DNA of 64,000 bases, taken from Streptomyces sp. SID12488 (GTDB lineage Bacteria; Actinomycetota; Actinomycetes; Streptomycetales; Streptomycetaceae). Position numbers and translations under genes: made by a program. Position 1 is the stretch's first letter, and every line of letters begins with the position of its first letter. The stretch spans positions 62,001-126,000 of the forward strand of contig NZ_JAAGLT010000025.1 in assembly GCF_010548275.1 (NCBI RefSeq), in the 5' to 3' direction. Under the pieces are notes generated by a model. That model searched no databases. It saw only the letters and a program-made list of their open reading frames with translations, and was not told where the DNA came from. This document shows, piece by piece, positions 1-7,957 of the stretch.

Positions 1-1343
1 CCACCTTCACCCTCGACGGCGTCACCTGCAACGTCGACGGCGGGGGCGGTCCCACGGACCCGGGTCCGACGAACCCGGGCCCGGGCACCGGCACGAAGGT
101 CGACAACCCGTACGCCGGCGCCAAGGTGTACGTGAACCCTGAGTGGTCGGCGAAGGCCGCCGCCGAGACGGGCGGCAGCAGGATCTCCAACCAGCCCACC
201 GGCGTCTGGCTGGACCGGATCGCGGCCATCAACGGAGCAGGCGGCAAGATGGGTCTGCGCGCCCATCTCGACGCGGCCCTCCAGCAGAAGGGCACCGGCG
301 AAATGGTCGTCCAGCTGGTCGTCTACGACCTGCCCGGACGTGACTGCGCGGCCCTCGCCTCCAACGGCGAACTCGGCCCGACGGAGATCGACAAGTACAA
401 GACCCAGTTCATCGACCCGATCGCGGCGATCCTCGCGGACACCAAGTACGCGGGCCTGCGCATCGTCACGACCGTCGAGATCGACTCGCTGCCCAACCTC
501 GTCACCAACGCCGGCAGCCGGCCCACGGCCACGCCCGCGTGCAATGTGATGAAGGCGAACGGCAACTACATCAAGGGTGTCGGCTACGCGCTCAACAAGC
601 TCGGTGACGTGCCGAACGTCTACAACTACATCGACGCCGCCCACCACGGCTGGCTCGGCTGGGACGACAACTTCGGCCCCGCCGCCGACCTGTTCAAGCA
701 GGCGGCGACCGCCGAGGGTGCGACGGTCAACGACGTGCACGGGTTCATCAGCAACACGGCGAACTACAGCGCCCTGAAGGAGACCAACTTCACCATCAAC
801 GACACCGTGGCCGGCAAGTCGGTCCGCGAGTCGAAGTGGGTGGACTGGAACCGGTACACCGACGAGCTGTCCTTCGCGCAGGCCTTCCGCAACCAGCTGG
901 TCACGGCCGGCTTCCCGTCGGGCATCGGCATGCTGATCGACACGTCCAGGAACGGCTGGGGCGGCGCCGCACGGCCCACCGGACCCGGTGCCACGACCAG
1001 CGTCGACACCTACGTCGAAGGCGGACGCATCGACCGACGCATCCACGTCGGCAACTGGTGCAACCAGTCCGGCGCGGGTCTGGGCGAGCGCCCGAAGGCC
1101 GCTCCGGCGACCGGGATCGACGCCTACGTGTGGATGAAGCCCCCGGGTGAGTCCGACGGCGCCAGCTCGGCGATCCCGAACGACGAGGGCAAGGGCTTCG
1201 ACCGGATGTGCGACCCGACGTACACGGGTAACCCGCTGAACAACAACAACATGTCGGGCGCGCTCGGGAACTCGCCGCTCGCCGGGCACTGGTTCTCGGC
1301 GCAGTTCCAGCAGCTGATGGCCAACGCCTACCCGGCGCTCTAA
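1..1343 (+). CDS. GH6 cellulase (cellobiohydrolase type) with CBM2, 5' end missing
   Basis: Secreted glycoside hydrolase family 6 enzyme that cleaves beta-1,4-glucan. The coding frame is open from base 3 at the window edge, so the true start lies upstream. The first visible residues (TFTLDGVTCNVDG) look like the end of a CBM2 cellulose-binding module. A Gly/Pro/Thr linker of about 20 residues follows, then a GH6 domain of about 405 residues. The GH6 signature around the catalytic acid is visible (YDLPGRDCAALASNGE). So are VEIDSLPN, in the form seen in bacterial Cel6B-type exoglucanases, and the substrate-tunnel segments YNYIDAAHHGWLGW and WMKPPGESDG. The gene ends just before a long hairpin shared with the convergent neighbour. 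The family is certain; exo- rather than endo-action is inferred from resemblance. Confidence 0.93.
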   Translation, partial: TFTLDGVTCNVDGGGGPTDPGPTNPGPGTGTKVDNPYAGAKVYVNPEWSAKAAAETGGSRISNQPTGVWLDRIAAINGAGGKMGLRAHLDAALQQKGTGEMVVQLVVYDLPGRDCAALASNGELGPTEIDKYKTQFIDPIAAILADTKYAGLRIVTTVEIDSLPNLVTNAGSRPTATPACNVMKANGNYIKGVGYALNKLGDVPNVYNYIDAAHHGWLGWDDNFGPAADLFKQAATAEGATVNDVHGFISNTANYSALKETNFTINDTVAGKSVRESKWVDWNRYTDELSFAQAFRNQLVTAGFPSGIGMLIDTSRNGWGGAARPTGPGATTSVDTYVEGGRIDRRIHVGNWCNQSGAGLGERPKAAPATGIDAYVWMKPPGESDGASSAIPNDEGKGFDRMCDPTYTGNPLNNNNMSGALGNSPLAGHWFSAQFQQLMANAYPAL

Positions 1344-1374
1344 GCTCCGCCGGATCGGCGGTTCGCTTTCGGCC

Positions 1375-1457
1375 GCGGGCCCGGTGGGGGCCGGTCGCGC
1401 AGTTCCCCGCGTCCCTGTCGGGGGGCGCGGTGCGCACCCCGACCCCACCGGGCCCGC
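1375..1457. terminator. Convergent hairpin enclosing a dispersed repeat
   Basis: A perfect 15-bp inverted repeat (GCGGGCCCGGTGGGG at 1375-1389, complement at 1443-1457) encloses a 53-nt loop. The right arm ends one base before the stop codon of the neighbouring minus-strand gene, and the left arm lies 31 bp after the cellulase stop. It fits a bidirectional terminator. There is no T tract, which is common in Streptomyces. Confidence 0.6.
1390..1430 (-). repeat. Streptomyces intergenic repeat (GCGGGGAACTGCGCGAC type), copy A
   Basis: Read on the minus strand, this stretch contains GCGGGGAACTGCGCGACC, the core of a short repeat scattered through intergenic regions of many Streptomyces genomes. 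A second copy in the opposite orientation lies at 29022-29070. Here it sits in the loop of the 1375-1457 hairpin. Confidence 0.55.
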
Positions 1458-2228
1458 TCAGGGGTCTCTTCTCAGGCCCAGGCGGATCGCGCGTTCCACC
1501 GGGGAGTAGTTCTCGTCCTCACGCTCCAACTCGTACGGCGCCGCCGGTTGCAGCGGTGGCTGGGCCATGAAGCGGGGTCGGGTGCCGTGGTGCGGTTGCG
1601 CGGCATGGACCAGGAAGGGGTGGCAGAGATACACGTCGCCGGGGCGGCCGGTGGCGTGCACGAGCGGGCGGTGTGCCGAGGCCGCCACCAGTTCGGGAGC
1701 TATCTCAAGCCCAGAAACACCCTCCTCACCGTACGGTTCCAGGAGTGCTGGTACGTCCAGATGCGAGCCCACCCGGATGCGTGTCGGGGCGTCCGTCTCG
1801 CCGACCTCGCTGAACAGGAACAGCATCAGCAGGGAGCGGTCCCGGGAGCGGAGGTTCGTGTACGGCCAGGTTGCGCCCTCGGGGGAGTAGCTCCCCTCGA
1901 TGTGCCAGCCCGCGTCGTCCGGTTCCTCCTCGTGCGGGAACCGCAGCGGAAAACTCCCCAGCGAATAGCGTGACGCCCAGCGGCCCTCGCCCACCAGCGC
2001 GTCGAACGCCTCATGCAGCACAGGGGTGTTGACCGCGGCGGCGAACGGGCCCTGCGCCATGTCCGACACCCAGTGCACGGGCTTCGTCCAGGTGCCCGGG
2101 TCGTCCGGGTCGCATCCCGTCTCCCGCCACAGCAGCCGTGCGCAGTGCTCGGCGACGCGGGGCGGGAAGGCGCCCTCGATCTTCACGAACCCGTCTTCGA
2201 GGAAGCGCTCCACCAGCTCATCGTCCAT
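1458..2228 (-). CDS. Phytanoyl-CoA dioxygenase (PhyH) family protein
   Basis: 256-residue protein of the PhyH family of non-haem Fe(II)/2-oxoglutarate oxygenases. The N-terminus (DDELVERFLEDGFVKIEG) is the typical PhyH opening. A metal-binding facial triad is suggested by WHIEGSY around residue 115 and by C-terminal histidines (CHPFLVHAAQPH), with an Arg nearby (GTRPRF) that could bind 2-oxoglutarate. The ATG at 2228 is chosen because homology begins there. An upstream in-frame ATG at 2264 is possible, and neither has a strong ribosome binding site. It is divergent from a His-rich methyltransferase. The substrate cannot be told from sequence. Confidence 0.8.
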   Translation of the reverse strand: MDDELVERFLEDGFVKIEGAFPPRVAEHCARLLWRETGCDPDDPGTWTKPVHWVSDMAQGPFAAAVNTPVLHEAFDALVGEGRWASRYSLGSFPLRFPHEEEPDDAGWHIEGSYSPEGATWPYTNLRSRDRSLLMLFLFSEVGETDAPTRIRVGSHLDVPALLEPYGEEGVSGLEIAPELVAASAHRPLVHATGRPGDVYLCHPFLVHAAQPHHGTRPRFMAQPPLQPAAPYELEREDENYSPVERAIRLGLRRDP

Positions 2229-2300
2229 AGGCACATCGTGGGGGAGCGGGGCGGACCCGCGCATCCTGTTTTTTTGCCGTGAGTGGGCATACGGGAGATT

Positions 2301-2324
2301 TCTGTTTGCCGTAACGGCAACAGA
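2301..2324. promoter_or_regulatory. Interrupted palindrome between divergent genes
   Basis: The core GCCGT-A-ACGGC is flanked by TCTGTT and AACAGA, which pair with each other if one T at 2307 is bulged. It lies between the PhyH start (2228) and the methyltransferase start (2387), where a shared regulator would bind. No family match is claimed. Confidence 0.4.
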
Positions 2325-2386
2325 ACTGGCCCGGTCGGCGAGGTCGGAGCAGGCTGGTGCCAACGACAACGGGAGGCTCGTACACC

Positions 2387-3307
2387 ATGGCCCATCAGCA
2401 CCGGCACGACCATGATCACGACCAGGCGCCTGCGCACGCCCACAGCCGTTCCCACGACCATGCCCACATCGACTTCGCCGAGATGATCCCCCATCTGGAG
2501 GGGCAGGCCGAACTGTTCGCGCCGCTCTACGCCGACGCCCTGGCCTGGCTGCGCCGGCAGCAGCCGGAACCGGGGCTGATCGTCGACGCGGGAAGTGGCC
2601 CCGGCGTCATCTCGGGCTTCTTCGCGCAGGCGTTCCCCGAGGCGCGCGTCGTCGCGGCGGACAGTTCGGCGGCGCTCCTGGAGCGAGCCCGCGAGAACGC
2701 CGAACGGCTCGGCACCGCCGACCGCTTCAGCACCGTGGAAGCCGAACTCCCTGACGGGCTGGGCGAGTTGGAGTATCCCGCCGACCTGGTGTGGTCGAGC
2801 CGGGCCGTCCACCACGTCGGTGACCAGCAGGCCGCGCTCACCGCACTCGCGGCCGTGCTCGCCCCGGGCGGCACGCTCGCCGTGATGGAGGGCGGCCTCC
2901 CCGAGCGGAACCTGCCGCGCGACCTCGGCTTCGGGCGGCCCGGCCTGGAGGCACGGCTCGACGTGATCGAGCAGGGCTGGTTCACCGAGATGCGCACCAG
3001 CCTGCCCGGCCACGTACGCGAGACCGAGGACTGGCAGGCTCTGCTCACCGCCGCCGGCCTGCGGCCCTCCGGCACCCGCTCCTTCACGCTCGACCTCCCC
3101 GCCCCGCTCACGGACGCGGCCCGCGCCTATGTGATCGGTGTCCTCGACCGGCGCCGCACCATGTTCGCGGACGAGCTCGACGCCGAGGACCGCGCCACCC
3201 TCGACCGCCTCCTCGACCCCGACGACAAGGCAGGTCTGCACCACCGGCCCGACATCTTCGTCCTGGCCACGTACACCGTGTACACGGGCAGCAAGCCGCA
3301 GGGGTAG
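2387..3307 (+). CDS. Class I SAM-dependent methyltransferase with His-rich N-terminus
   Basis: 306-residue methyltransferase. SAM-binding motif I is LIVDAGSGPG at about residues 64-73, an acidic residue ends strand 2 (VVAADSS), and the post-motif region has PADLVWSSRAVHHV. The first 30 residues are exceptional: HQHRHDHDHD, then repeated HAHS/SHDHAH, about twelve histidines, suggesting metal binding or sensing. The ATG at 2387 follows GGGAGG by 10 nt. A longer in-frame start at 2357 lacks a ribosome binding site. The substrate is unknown. The gene is divergent from the Fe(II)-type PhyH gene, so a metal-linked role is possible but unproven. Confidence 0.85.
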   Translation: MAHQHRHDHDHDQAPAHAHSRSHDHAHIDFAEMIPHLEGQAELFAPLYADALAWLRRQQPEPGLIVDAGSGPGVISGFFAQAFPEARVVAADSSAALLERARENAERLGTADRFSTVEAELPDGLGELEYPADLVWSSRAVHHVGDQQAALTALAAVLAPGGTLAVMEGGLPERNLPRDLGFGRPGLEARLDVIEQGWFTEMRTSLPGHVRETEDWQALLTAAGLRPSGTRSFTLDLPAPLTDAARAYVIGVLDRRRTMFADELDAEDRATLDRLLDPDDKAGLHHRPDIFVLATYTVYTGSKPQG

Positions 3308-3477
3308 CCGCGGTCGTGAGCGGGGGGAGCCGCCTGCCGAATCGGTCAGGAGGCCAGGTGCGCTCTCCCCGGGCTTGACTTCGAGAGCGCTTCAACTGAT
3401 GGACTCCCCGTTGTTCACCGAGGCGCAGGCCGCCGCCACGCATGGCACATGCGTGGCACACACAGGGGGTAACCACC

Positions 3478-4179
3478 ATGACCGACTCACCCGTCGCACT
3501 CATCACCGGTGGCGCGAGCGGCATCGGCGCGGCCGTCGCGCGCCGGCTGCTCGACGCCGGCCGCCGGGTCACCGTCACCGGCCGGGGCGAGGAGCGGCTG
3601 AACGGCTTCGCCGAGGAACTCGGGCGCCCGGACGGACTGTTGACGATTCCCGGCAATGCCGCCGAGTACGACCAGGTCCGTGGCGCCGTCGAGACCACAC
3701 TGAAGCAGTTCGGGCGGCTGGACACGGTCGTCGCCAACGCCGGGTTCGCCACCCACGACACGGTCGCCGACGGAGACCCGGCGGGCTGGCCGGAGATGGT
3801 GCTGACCAACGTGCTCGGCCCGGCCCTGCTCATCAGGGCCTCGATCGACGCGCTGAAGGAGACCCGGGGCCGGATCGTGCTGGTCGGCAGCGTCGCCGGG
3901 TTCGTCCCCACACCGGGCAACATCTACGGGGCCACCAAGTGGGCGGTGACCGGCCTCGCCGAGAACACCCGCCGCCAGGTCACGGAGTTCGGCGTCGGTG
4001 TGACGCTGGTGGCCCCCGGGCGCGTCGAGACCCCGTTCTGGGACAGCTACGGCAGCCTGCCCCCGGGCCATCTGCTGACGGCCGACCAACTGGCCGACTC
4101 GATCGTCTGGGCGATCCGGCAGCCGGAGGGAGTCGACGTCAACACCGTGGTCGTACGACCGATCGGTCAGCCCAACTGA
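3478..4179 (+). CDS. Short-chain dehydrogenase/reductase (SDR)
   Basis: 233-residue classical SDR. Visible features are the nucleotide-binding TGGASGIG at residues 10-17, VANAG, the catalytic Ser in VGSVAGF, and the YxxxK pair in YGATKWA. Length and motif order fit the classical subfamily, and a ribosome binding site (AGGGGG) precedes the ATG at 3478. It stands alone on its strand with no metabolic context. The substrate is unknown; the closest familiar type is the YdfG-like oxidoreductases. Confidence 0.88.
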   Translation: MTDSPVALITGGASGIGAAVARRLLDAGRRVTVTGRGEERLNGFAEELGRPDGLLTIPGNAAEYDQVRGAVETTLKQFGRLDTVVANAGFATHDTVADGDPAGWPEMVLTNVLGPALLIRASIDALKETRGRIVLVGSVAGFVPTPGNIYGATKWAVTGLAENTRRQVTEFGVGVTLVAPGRVETPFWDSYGSLPPGHLLTADQLADSIVWAIRQPEGVDVNTVVVRPIGQPN

Positions 4180-4345
4180 CCTGTCCAAGACTGGAGTTGT
4201 CTGCCCAGGAGCCCGTTGCCGCGTGCGTGGACGCGGTAACGGGCCGCCCGGACCCCCGGCTCCGTGGCTTCACCGGGGAGGCCTGTGGCCGTACTGCCGT
4301 CATGGCTGACCGAACATCTCTGGGACCAGTTCGCGGTACTGCTCC

Positions 4346-4385
4346 CTGACTGACTGACTGACTGACTGACTGACTGACTGACTGA
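4346..4385. repeat. Tetranucleotide microsatellite (CTGA)x10
   Basis: Ten perfect tandem CTGA units (40 bp) lie in the 354-bp space between the ends of the convergent SDR and MarR genes. No gene is seen in that space. Perfect tetranucleotide tracts are unusual in such GC-rich DNA and are prone to slippage. Confidence 0.9.
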
Positions 4386-4533
4386 ATGCCTGCCTGGCTG
4401 ACCGGCCTGCGTGCCGACCCATCCGCTGGGCTGCCACCGGCCACGCGTCAGCGACCGGATCGTCTTCGACAGGAAGCAGCAGTTCCTGCGATCGGCAGCT
4501 TCCGCCAGGACGAGATGTGTGTCGGGGAATGAG

Positions 4534-4992
4534 CTATGCGCCGTCGTTGCCGTCGCGCAGGGAATGGATCATGCTCCGCAGGATCCGGAGCGCGTCCGAC
4601 TGCTCGGTCTCGGTCATGCCGGCCAGCATTCTGACCTCGACGGACCGGACCGCCGCAGTTGCCTTCTCGAGACTCTGCCGGCCGCGAGGCGTGAGCCGCG
4701 TGGGAAGAACCTTCCCGACAGGTGCCTCCGCGGGCCTGGTCACGTAGCCCTCTCGTTCCAGGTTCTGGAGCAGCACGTTCATCGATTGCCGTGTCACGAA
4801 CGCGCCCCGCGCGAGCTCCGAGTTCGACAAGCCCGGTCGTTGAGCCAGCAGTTCGAGGCAGGAGTAGTGCGTCACGCTCATCCCGAGCGGCCGCAGCACC
4901 GCCTCCATGGCCGCACGGAGCGCGCTCGACGCCTCTTTCAGCAGGTAGCCCAGTGACGTCTCCAGGTCGACGCCGACATTGTTTTGACTCAT
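4534..4992 (-). CDS. MarR family transcriptional regulator
   Basis: 152-residue winged-helix regulator. The MarR DNA-binding domain spans roughly residues 30-120: a recognition helix around LSNSELARGAFVTRQSMNVL, then the wing with GYVTRPAEAPVGKVLPTRLT. It is divergent from a VOC-family gene. The 62-bp gap holds two near-identical inverted repeats, one overlapping this start codon, so autoregulation together with control of the VOC gene is very likely. The ligand is unknown. Confidence 0.92.
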   Translation of the reverse strand: MSQNNVGVDLETSLGYLLKEASSALRAAMEAVLRPLGMSVTHYSCLELLAQRPGLSNSELARGAFVTRQSMNVLLQNLEREGYVTRPAEAPVGKVLPTRLTPRGRQSLEKATAAVRSVEVRMLAGMTETEQSDALRILRSMIHSLRDGNDGA

Positions 4993-5008
4993 GTCAGGAT
5001 TCTGACAT
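4991..5008. promoter_or_regulatory. MarR operator 1 (overlaps the marR start)
   Basis: Perfect dyad ATGTCAG-GATT-CTGACAT. Its first two bases are part of the marR start codon. It shares the core TGTCAG-N4-CTGACA with operator 2, with centres 28 bp apart. Confidence 0.8.
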
Positions 5009-5017
5009 AGCCTGACT

Positions 5018-5037
5018 CGTGTCAGAAAACTGACACG
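5018..5037. promoter_or_regulatory. MarR operator 2 (upstream of the VOC gene)
   Basis: Perfect 8-bp dyad CGTGTCAG-AAAA-CTGACACG, ending three bases before the GAAGGAG ribosome binding site of the VOC gene. It has the same core and spacer length as operator 1. Confidence 0.82.
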
Positions 5038-5054
5038 AATGAAGGAGTAGCGTC

Positions 5055-5423
5055 ATGCCCGCCACCGGCCCCGACTTCATCTCGCTCCAAGCGCGCGACC
5101 TCGACGCTTCGCAGGCGTTCTACGAGCAGTACCTCGGCCTCGTCCGCTCGCAGGCCGGACCTCCGCACGCCGTCGTCTTCGAGACGAAGCCGATCGCGTT
5201 CGCACTCCGCGACGTCGTCCCCGGCACCGATCTCGCATCCGTCGCCCAGCCCGGCATCGGTGCCGCGCTCTGGCTCCACGCGACAGACGTCCAGGCCATT
5301 CACGATGCTCTCGTCGCCGACGGTCACACCATCGTCTCCGCACCGATCGACGGCCCCTTCGGCCGGACATTCACCTTCGCCGACCCCGACGGCTACCAGG
5401 TCACTCTCCATGACCGCGCCTGA
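5055..5423 (+). CDS. VOC superfamily (glyoxalase/bleomycin resistance-like) protein
   Basis: 122-residue single-domain VOC protein. It starts with DFISLQARDLDASQAFYEQY and ends with FTFADPDGYQVTLHD, the paired beta-alpha-beta modules of glyoxalase/dioxygenase-fold proteins. Ribosome binding site GAAGGAG is 8 nt before the ATG. It is divergent from the MarR gene and directly downstream of a MarR-type operator. It is probably induced by the MarR ligand and may detoxify or bind that ligand. No enzymatic activity can be assigned. Confidence 0.88.
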   Translation: MPATGPDFISLQARDLDASQAFYEQYLGLVRSQAGPPHAVVFETKPIAFALRDVVPGTDLASVAQPGIGAALWLHATDVQAIHDALVADGHTIVSAPIDGPFGRTFTFADPDGYQVTLHDRA

Positions 5424-5532
5424 TACGCCCGATGCCACCGGGCGATCACCGGTCCTCGAAGGCCACCGGTTGCGCCCGGGGGTCGAGAATCCGGGCGACG
5501 TCCGTCTGTCCAGGGCGATCACTTTTGCGGCG

Positions 5533-5597
5533 CAGGCACAGGTCTCTCCGATGATCACAGAGCGTCGCAACTCCAGGATCGCCGGGACCTGTGCCTG
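5533..5597. repeat. 12-bp inverted repeat with 41-nt spacer
   Basis: CAGGCACAGGTC at 5533-5544 is perfectly complementary to GACCTGTGCCTG at 5586-5597. It lies between the convergent ends of the VOC and chitosanase genes. It may be a weak bidirectional terminator; the long spacer makes this uncertain. Confidence 0.4.
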
Positions 5598-5640
5598 TCG
5601 TGCGGCCGGGTGCCGCCATCACGCCTGTCCGCGCGACCTG

Positions 5641-6336
5641 TCAGTTGTCGCGAATGAACTGCTTGGCCAGCTGATCCCCCAGAGCGACCGCCGCGCTGTG
5701 GCTCTCTATGGGCGAAACCTGCGAGTTCTTGAACAGGATGTACGTCACGCCGGAGTCCGTGCCGCCGCTCTCCGGGTCGGGATCGATGCCGAGGGCCTGA
5801 GCGGTGGCGTACGACGCCTCGCCGATGATCTTCGTTGGGCCGGTGTCGCCGACGACCGCGTACTCGACCTTGTTGTTGTAGATCACGGCGACCACACCAC
5901 CGCCCTTGATGCCGGCGCCGGAGTAGTTCCAGATGCTGCTGGAGCTGGGCACGACGACGTACGGCAGTGAATCGGCTTTGAGCGGCTTGCCGTTGGACTG
6001 GTGGAACGCCGTGTCGTCCTGGTACCAGGGGTCGGTGGTCTCACTGCACTTCGACGTGCGTTGTCCGTCGCAGTCGATGTCCATGTCGGCCTTCCAGAAC
6101 ACGGCGCCGTTCTTGCCGCACACGGGTATCGAGGCCGAGGTCTCGTCGTCGGTCCTGTACTTGCCGTTGGAGAGCTGGGAGCAGGACGTCACCTTGGCGA
6201 GCAGGCCGGCCGCGCTGACCGAGCCCTCCTTGGTGGTCGCCGGCCGGGGCGTGCCGGAGGCGTACGAGGGGAGCGCGGCGGTGGCGAGCAGGGCCGTGCC
6301 GGCGGCTGCGGTGAGGGTCAGTGTTCGAGAGCGCAC
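5641..6336 (-). CDS. Secreted chitosanase, GH75 family
   Basis: 231-residue protein with a Sec-type signal peptide (MRSRT, a hydrophobic Ala/Leu stretch, cleavage near SYASG), then a GH75 chitosanase domain that hydrolyses the beta-1,4 bonds of chitosan. The resemblance rests on the segments VFWKADMDIDCDGQ, PYVVVP and AVVGDTGPTKIIGEAS, which are characteristic of the family and include its acidic catalytic region. The size matches single-domain bacterial GH75 enzymes. The start is GTG at 6336 with GAAGG upstream. A 19-bp dyad about 18 bp upstream is the likely repressor site. Confidence 0.87.
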   Translation of the reverse strand: MRSRTLTLTAAAGTALLATAALPSYASGTPRPATTKEGSVSAAGLLAKVTSCSQLSNGKYRTDDETSASIPVCGKNGAVFWKADMDIDCDGQRTSKCSETTDPWYQDDTAFHQSNGKPLKADSLPYVVVPSSSSIWNYSGAGIKGGGVVAVIYNNKVEYAVVGDTGPTKIIGEASYATAQALGIDPDPESGGTDSGVTYILFKNSQVSPIESHSAAVALGDQLAKQFIRDN

Positions 6337-6353
6337 TGTGGGGGGACCCTTCT

Positions 6354-6372
6354 GTTAGGAAAGTTTCCTTAC
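6354..6372. promoter_or_regulatory. Putative chitosanase operator (GGAAA-N-TTTCC dyad)
   Basis: GTTAGGAAA-G-TTTCCTTAC, with 8 of 9 positions paired per side, lies 18 bp upstream of the chitosanase start. Chitosanase genes of other streptomycetes are repressed by CsnR, a ROK-family protein, at a palindrome with a GGAAAGTTTCC core. That match is from memory. Confidence 0.7.
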
Positions 6373-6666
6373 CAGGTGCGATCCAAGGTGGACCTGTTTG
6401 CATGGCTGCGTCAACCCTGTCGACCGGGGTTCGACGCGGCCCGTTTGCCCTTGTTCCCATGGGGAGTTGGACGCGTCGGAGGCCGGGCGGGAGCCGGGGG
6501 AGGGTGGGGCGGCAGGTCGGTTCAGGGAGAGCGTGGGTGGTGGCGGCGGTGCGCGTGGGGTGATGTGCGCCGGGGTGGGGTGCGGGAAACCGCCGACCGG
6601 GTCAATGCCCCGTCCGCGCCGAAAGCCTGCGTCACGACGGCCGAGAACACACTCAGGGGCAAGCGA

Positions 6667-6710
6667 AACGCCCCGGAACCGCGACCGGATTCGGTGCGGG
6701 CCGGGGCGTT
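6667..6710 (-). terminator. Terminator of the aldo/keto reductase gene
   Basis: Ten-bp stem AACGCCCCGG/CCGGGGCGTT, with a further inner hairpin (CCGC-g-ACCG against CGGT-g-CGG), 14 bp after the reductase stop. The rest of the 387-bp gap to the chitosanase holds only the operator and no gene. Confidence 0.7.
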
Positions 6711-6723
6711 GCCGTGACCGTCG

Positions 6724-7560
6724 TCAGCCCACCTCGAAGGTGGCCGGGTCCGGGCCCAGCCGGCGGCCCTCGTGCAGTGCGCTGATCGCGGCGAGGTCCT
6801 CCGTGTCCAGGCTGAAGCCGAAGACCTCGATGTTCTCCTTGATCCGGGACGGTGTCACGGACTTGGGGATCACCACGTTGCCCAGCTGGACGTGCCAGCG
6901 CAGGACGACCTGGGCCGGGGTGCGGCCGTGCTTCTGGGCGATGGCCACGATCGCCGGGACCTCCAGCAGGCCCTTGCCGGAGCCGAGCGGGGACCAGGCC
7001 TCCGTGGCGATGCCGTGCTCCGCGTGGTACTCGCGGGACTCCTGCTGCTGGAGTTGCGGGTGCAGCTCGATCTGGTTGACTGCCGGGACGACCGAGGTCT
7101 CGGCGAGGAGCCGGTCGAGGTGCTCCGGAAGGAAGTTGGAGACTCCGATGGCCCGGGCGCGACCGTCCGCGTAGAGCTTCTCGAACGCCTTGTACGTATC
7201 GACGAACGCGCCCTTGGCCGGCCGCGGCCAGTGGATCAGATACAGGTCGACGTACTCCAGGCCGAGCTTCTCCAGGGAGGCGTCGAAGGCGCGGAGGGTG
7301 GACTCGTACCCCTGGTCACTGTTCCAGAGCTTGGTGGTGACGAAGAGGTCCTCGCGGGGGACGCCGGATGCGGCGATGGCCTTCCCGGTGCCCACTTCGT
7401 TGCCGTAGATCGCCGCTGTGTCGATGCTGCGGTACCCGATCTCCAGCGCGGTGGTGACCGCCTGCTCCGCCTCGTCGTCCGGCACCTGCCAGACACCGAA
7501 GCCCAGCTGGGGCATCTCGACGCCGTTGTTCAGGGTGATCGTGGGGACCTTGCTGCTCAC
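6724..7560 (-). CDS. Aldo/keto reductase
   Basis: 278-residue NADPH-dependent oxidoreductase of the AKR superfamily, similar to the 2,5-diketo-gluconate reductase group. Visible are the opening MPQLGFGVWQV, the catalytic Asp/Tyr segment SIDTAAIYGNE, the Lys-containing TTKLWN, the HWPRP loop, and the cofactor region PKSVTPSRIKEN. The GTG at 7560 with AAGGA upstream is chosen. The frame stays open far upstream to 8127, but that stretch has no homology. The substrate is unknown. Confidence 0.9.
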   Translation of the reverse strand: MSSKVPTITLNNGVEMPQLGFGVWQVPDDEAEQAVTTALEIGYRSIDTAAIYGNEVGTGKAIAASGVPREDLFVTTKLWNSDQGYESTLRAFDASLEKLGLEYVDLYLIHWPRPAKGAFVDTYKAFEKLYADGRARAIGVSNFLPEHLDRLLAETSVVPAVNQIELHPQLQQQESREYHAEHGIATEAWSPLGSGKGLLEVPAIVAIAQKHGRTPAQVVLRWHVQLGNVVIPKSVTPSRIKENIEVFGFSLDTEDLAAISALHEGRRLGPDPATFEVG

Positions 7561-7957
7561 GAGCTCTCGATCCTTCAGTCGTCGGTTGGGTACTCCCATC
7601 GTCAACGAGCGCGAGCCGTGCCGCATTCCTGACCGGGAGAATCCGCGCGAACCGACCGTCGGCTCGGTGCCGGTGGCGAGAATGGCCGGAAATGCATCCG
7701 AGGTCATCGGTCCGGACCATTGACCGCAGCCTGTCATGACGCGACGCTGTATGGCGCCGTCAAACATGTTGCTGAACATTGTGCATCCATGTGAACAACC
7801 GACTGGCCTGGGCATTCCCTTCCCCACCCTCCCGGAAAGCAGGTACGCACCCTTGAACAAGCCTGTGATGCCTCCCGCCCCAGGCGGGGGCTCCCTTCGC
7901 AAGACATCGGATGAAAAGGTCCGGCAAAGGCCCTGACTCCCATCGAAGGGGACGAAC
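7561..7957. other. 397-bp divergent intergenic region (AKR / GH105)
   Basis: No gene is seen. It must hold promoters for both flanking genes. A G/C hairpin (CCGCCCC-AGG-CGGGG) and a short CATC-G-GATG dyad lie in the last 90 bp before the GH105 gene and could be regulatory. Nothing here matches a riboswitch I can recognise. Confidence 0.35.

Noticed and set aside
7780..7957. Possible riboswitch upstream of the GH105 gene
   Set aside because: There are G/C hairpins, but none of the conserved core sequences of cobalamin, TPP, SAM, glycine or c-di-AMP riboswitches is visible.
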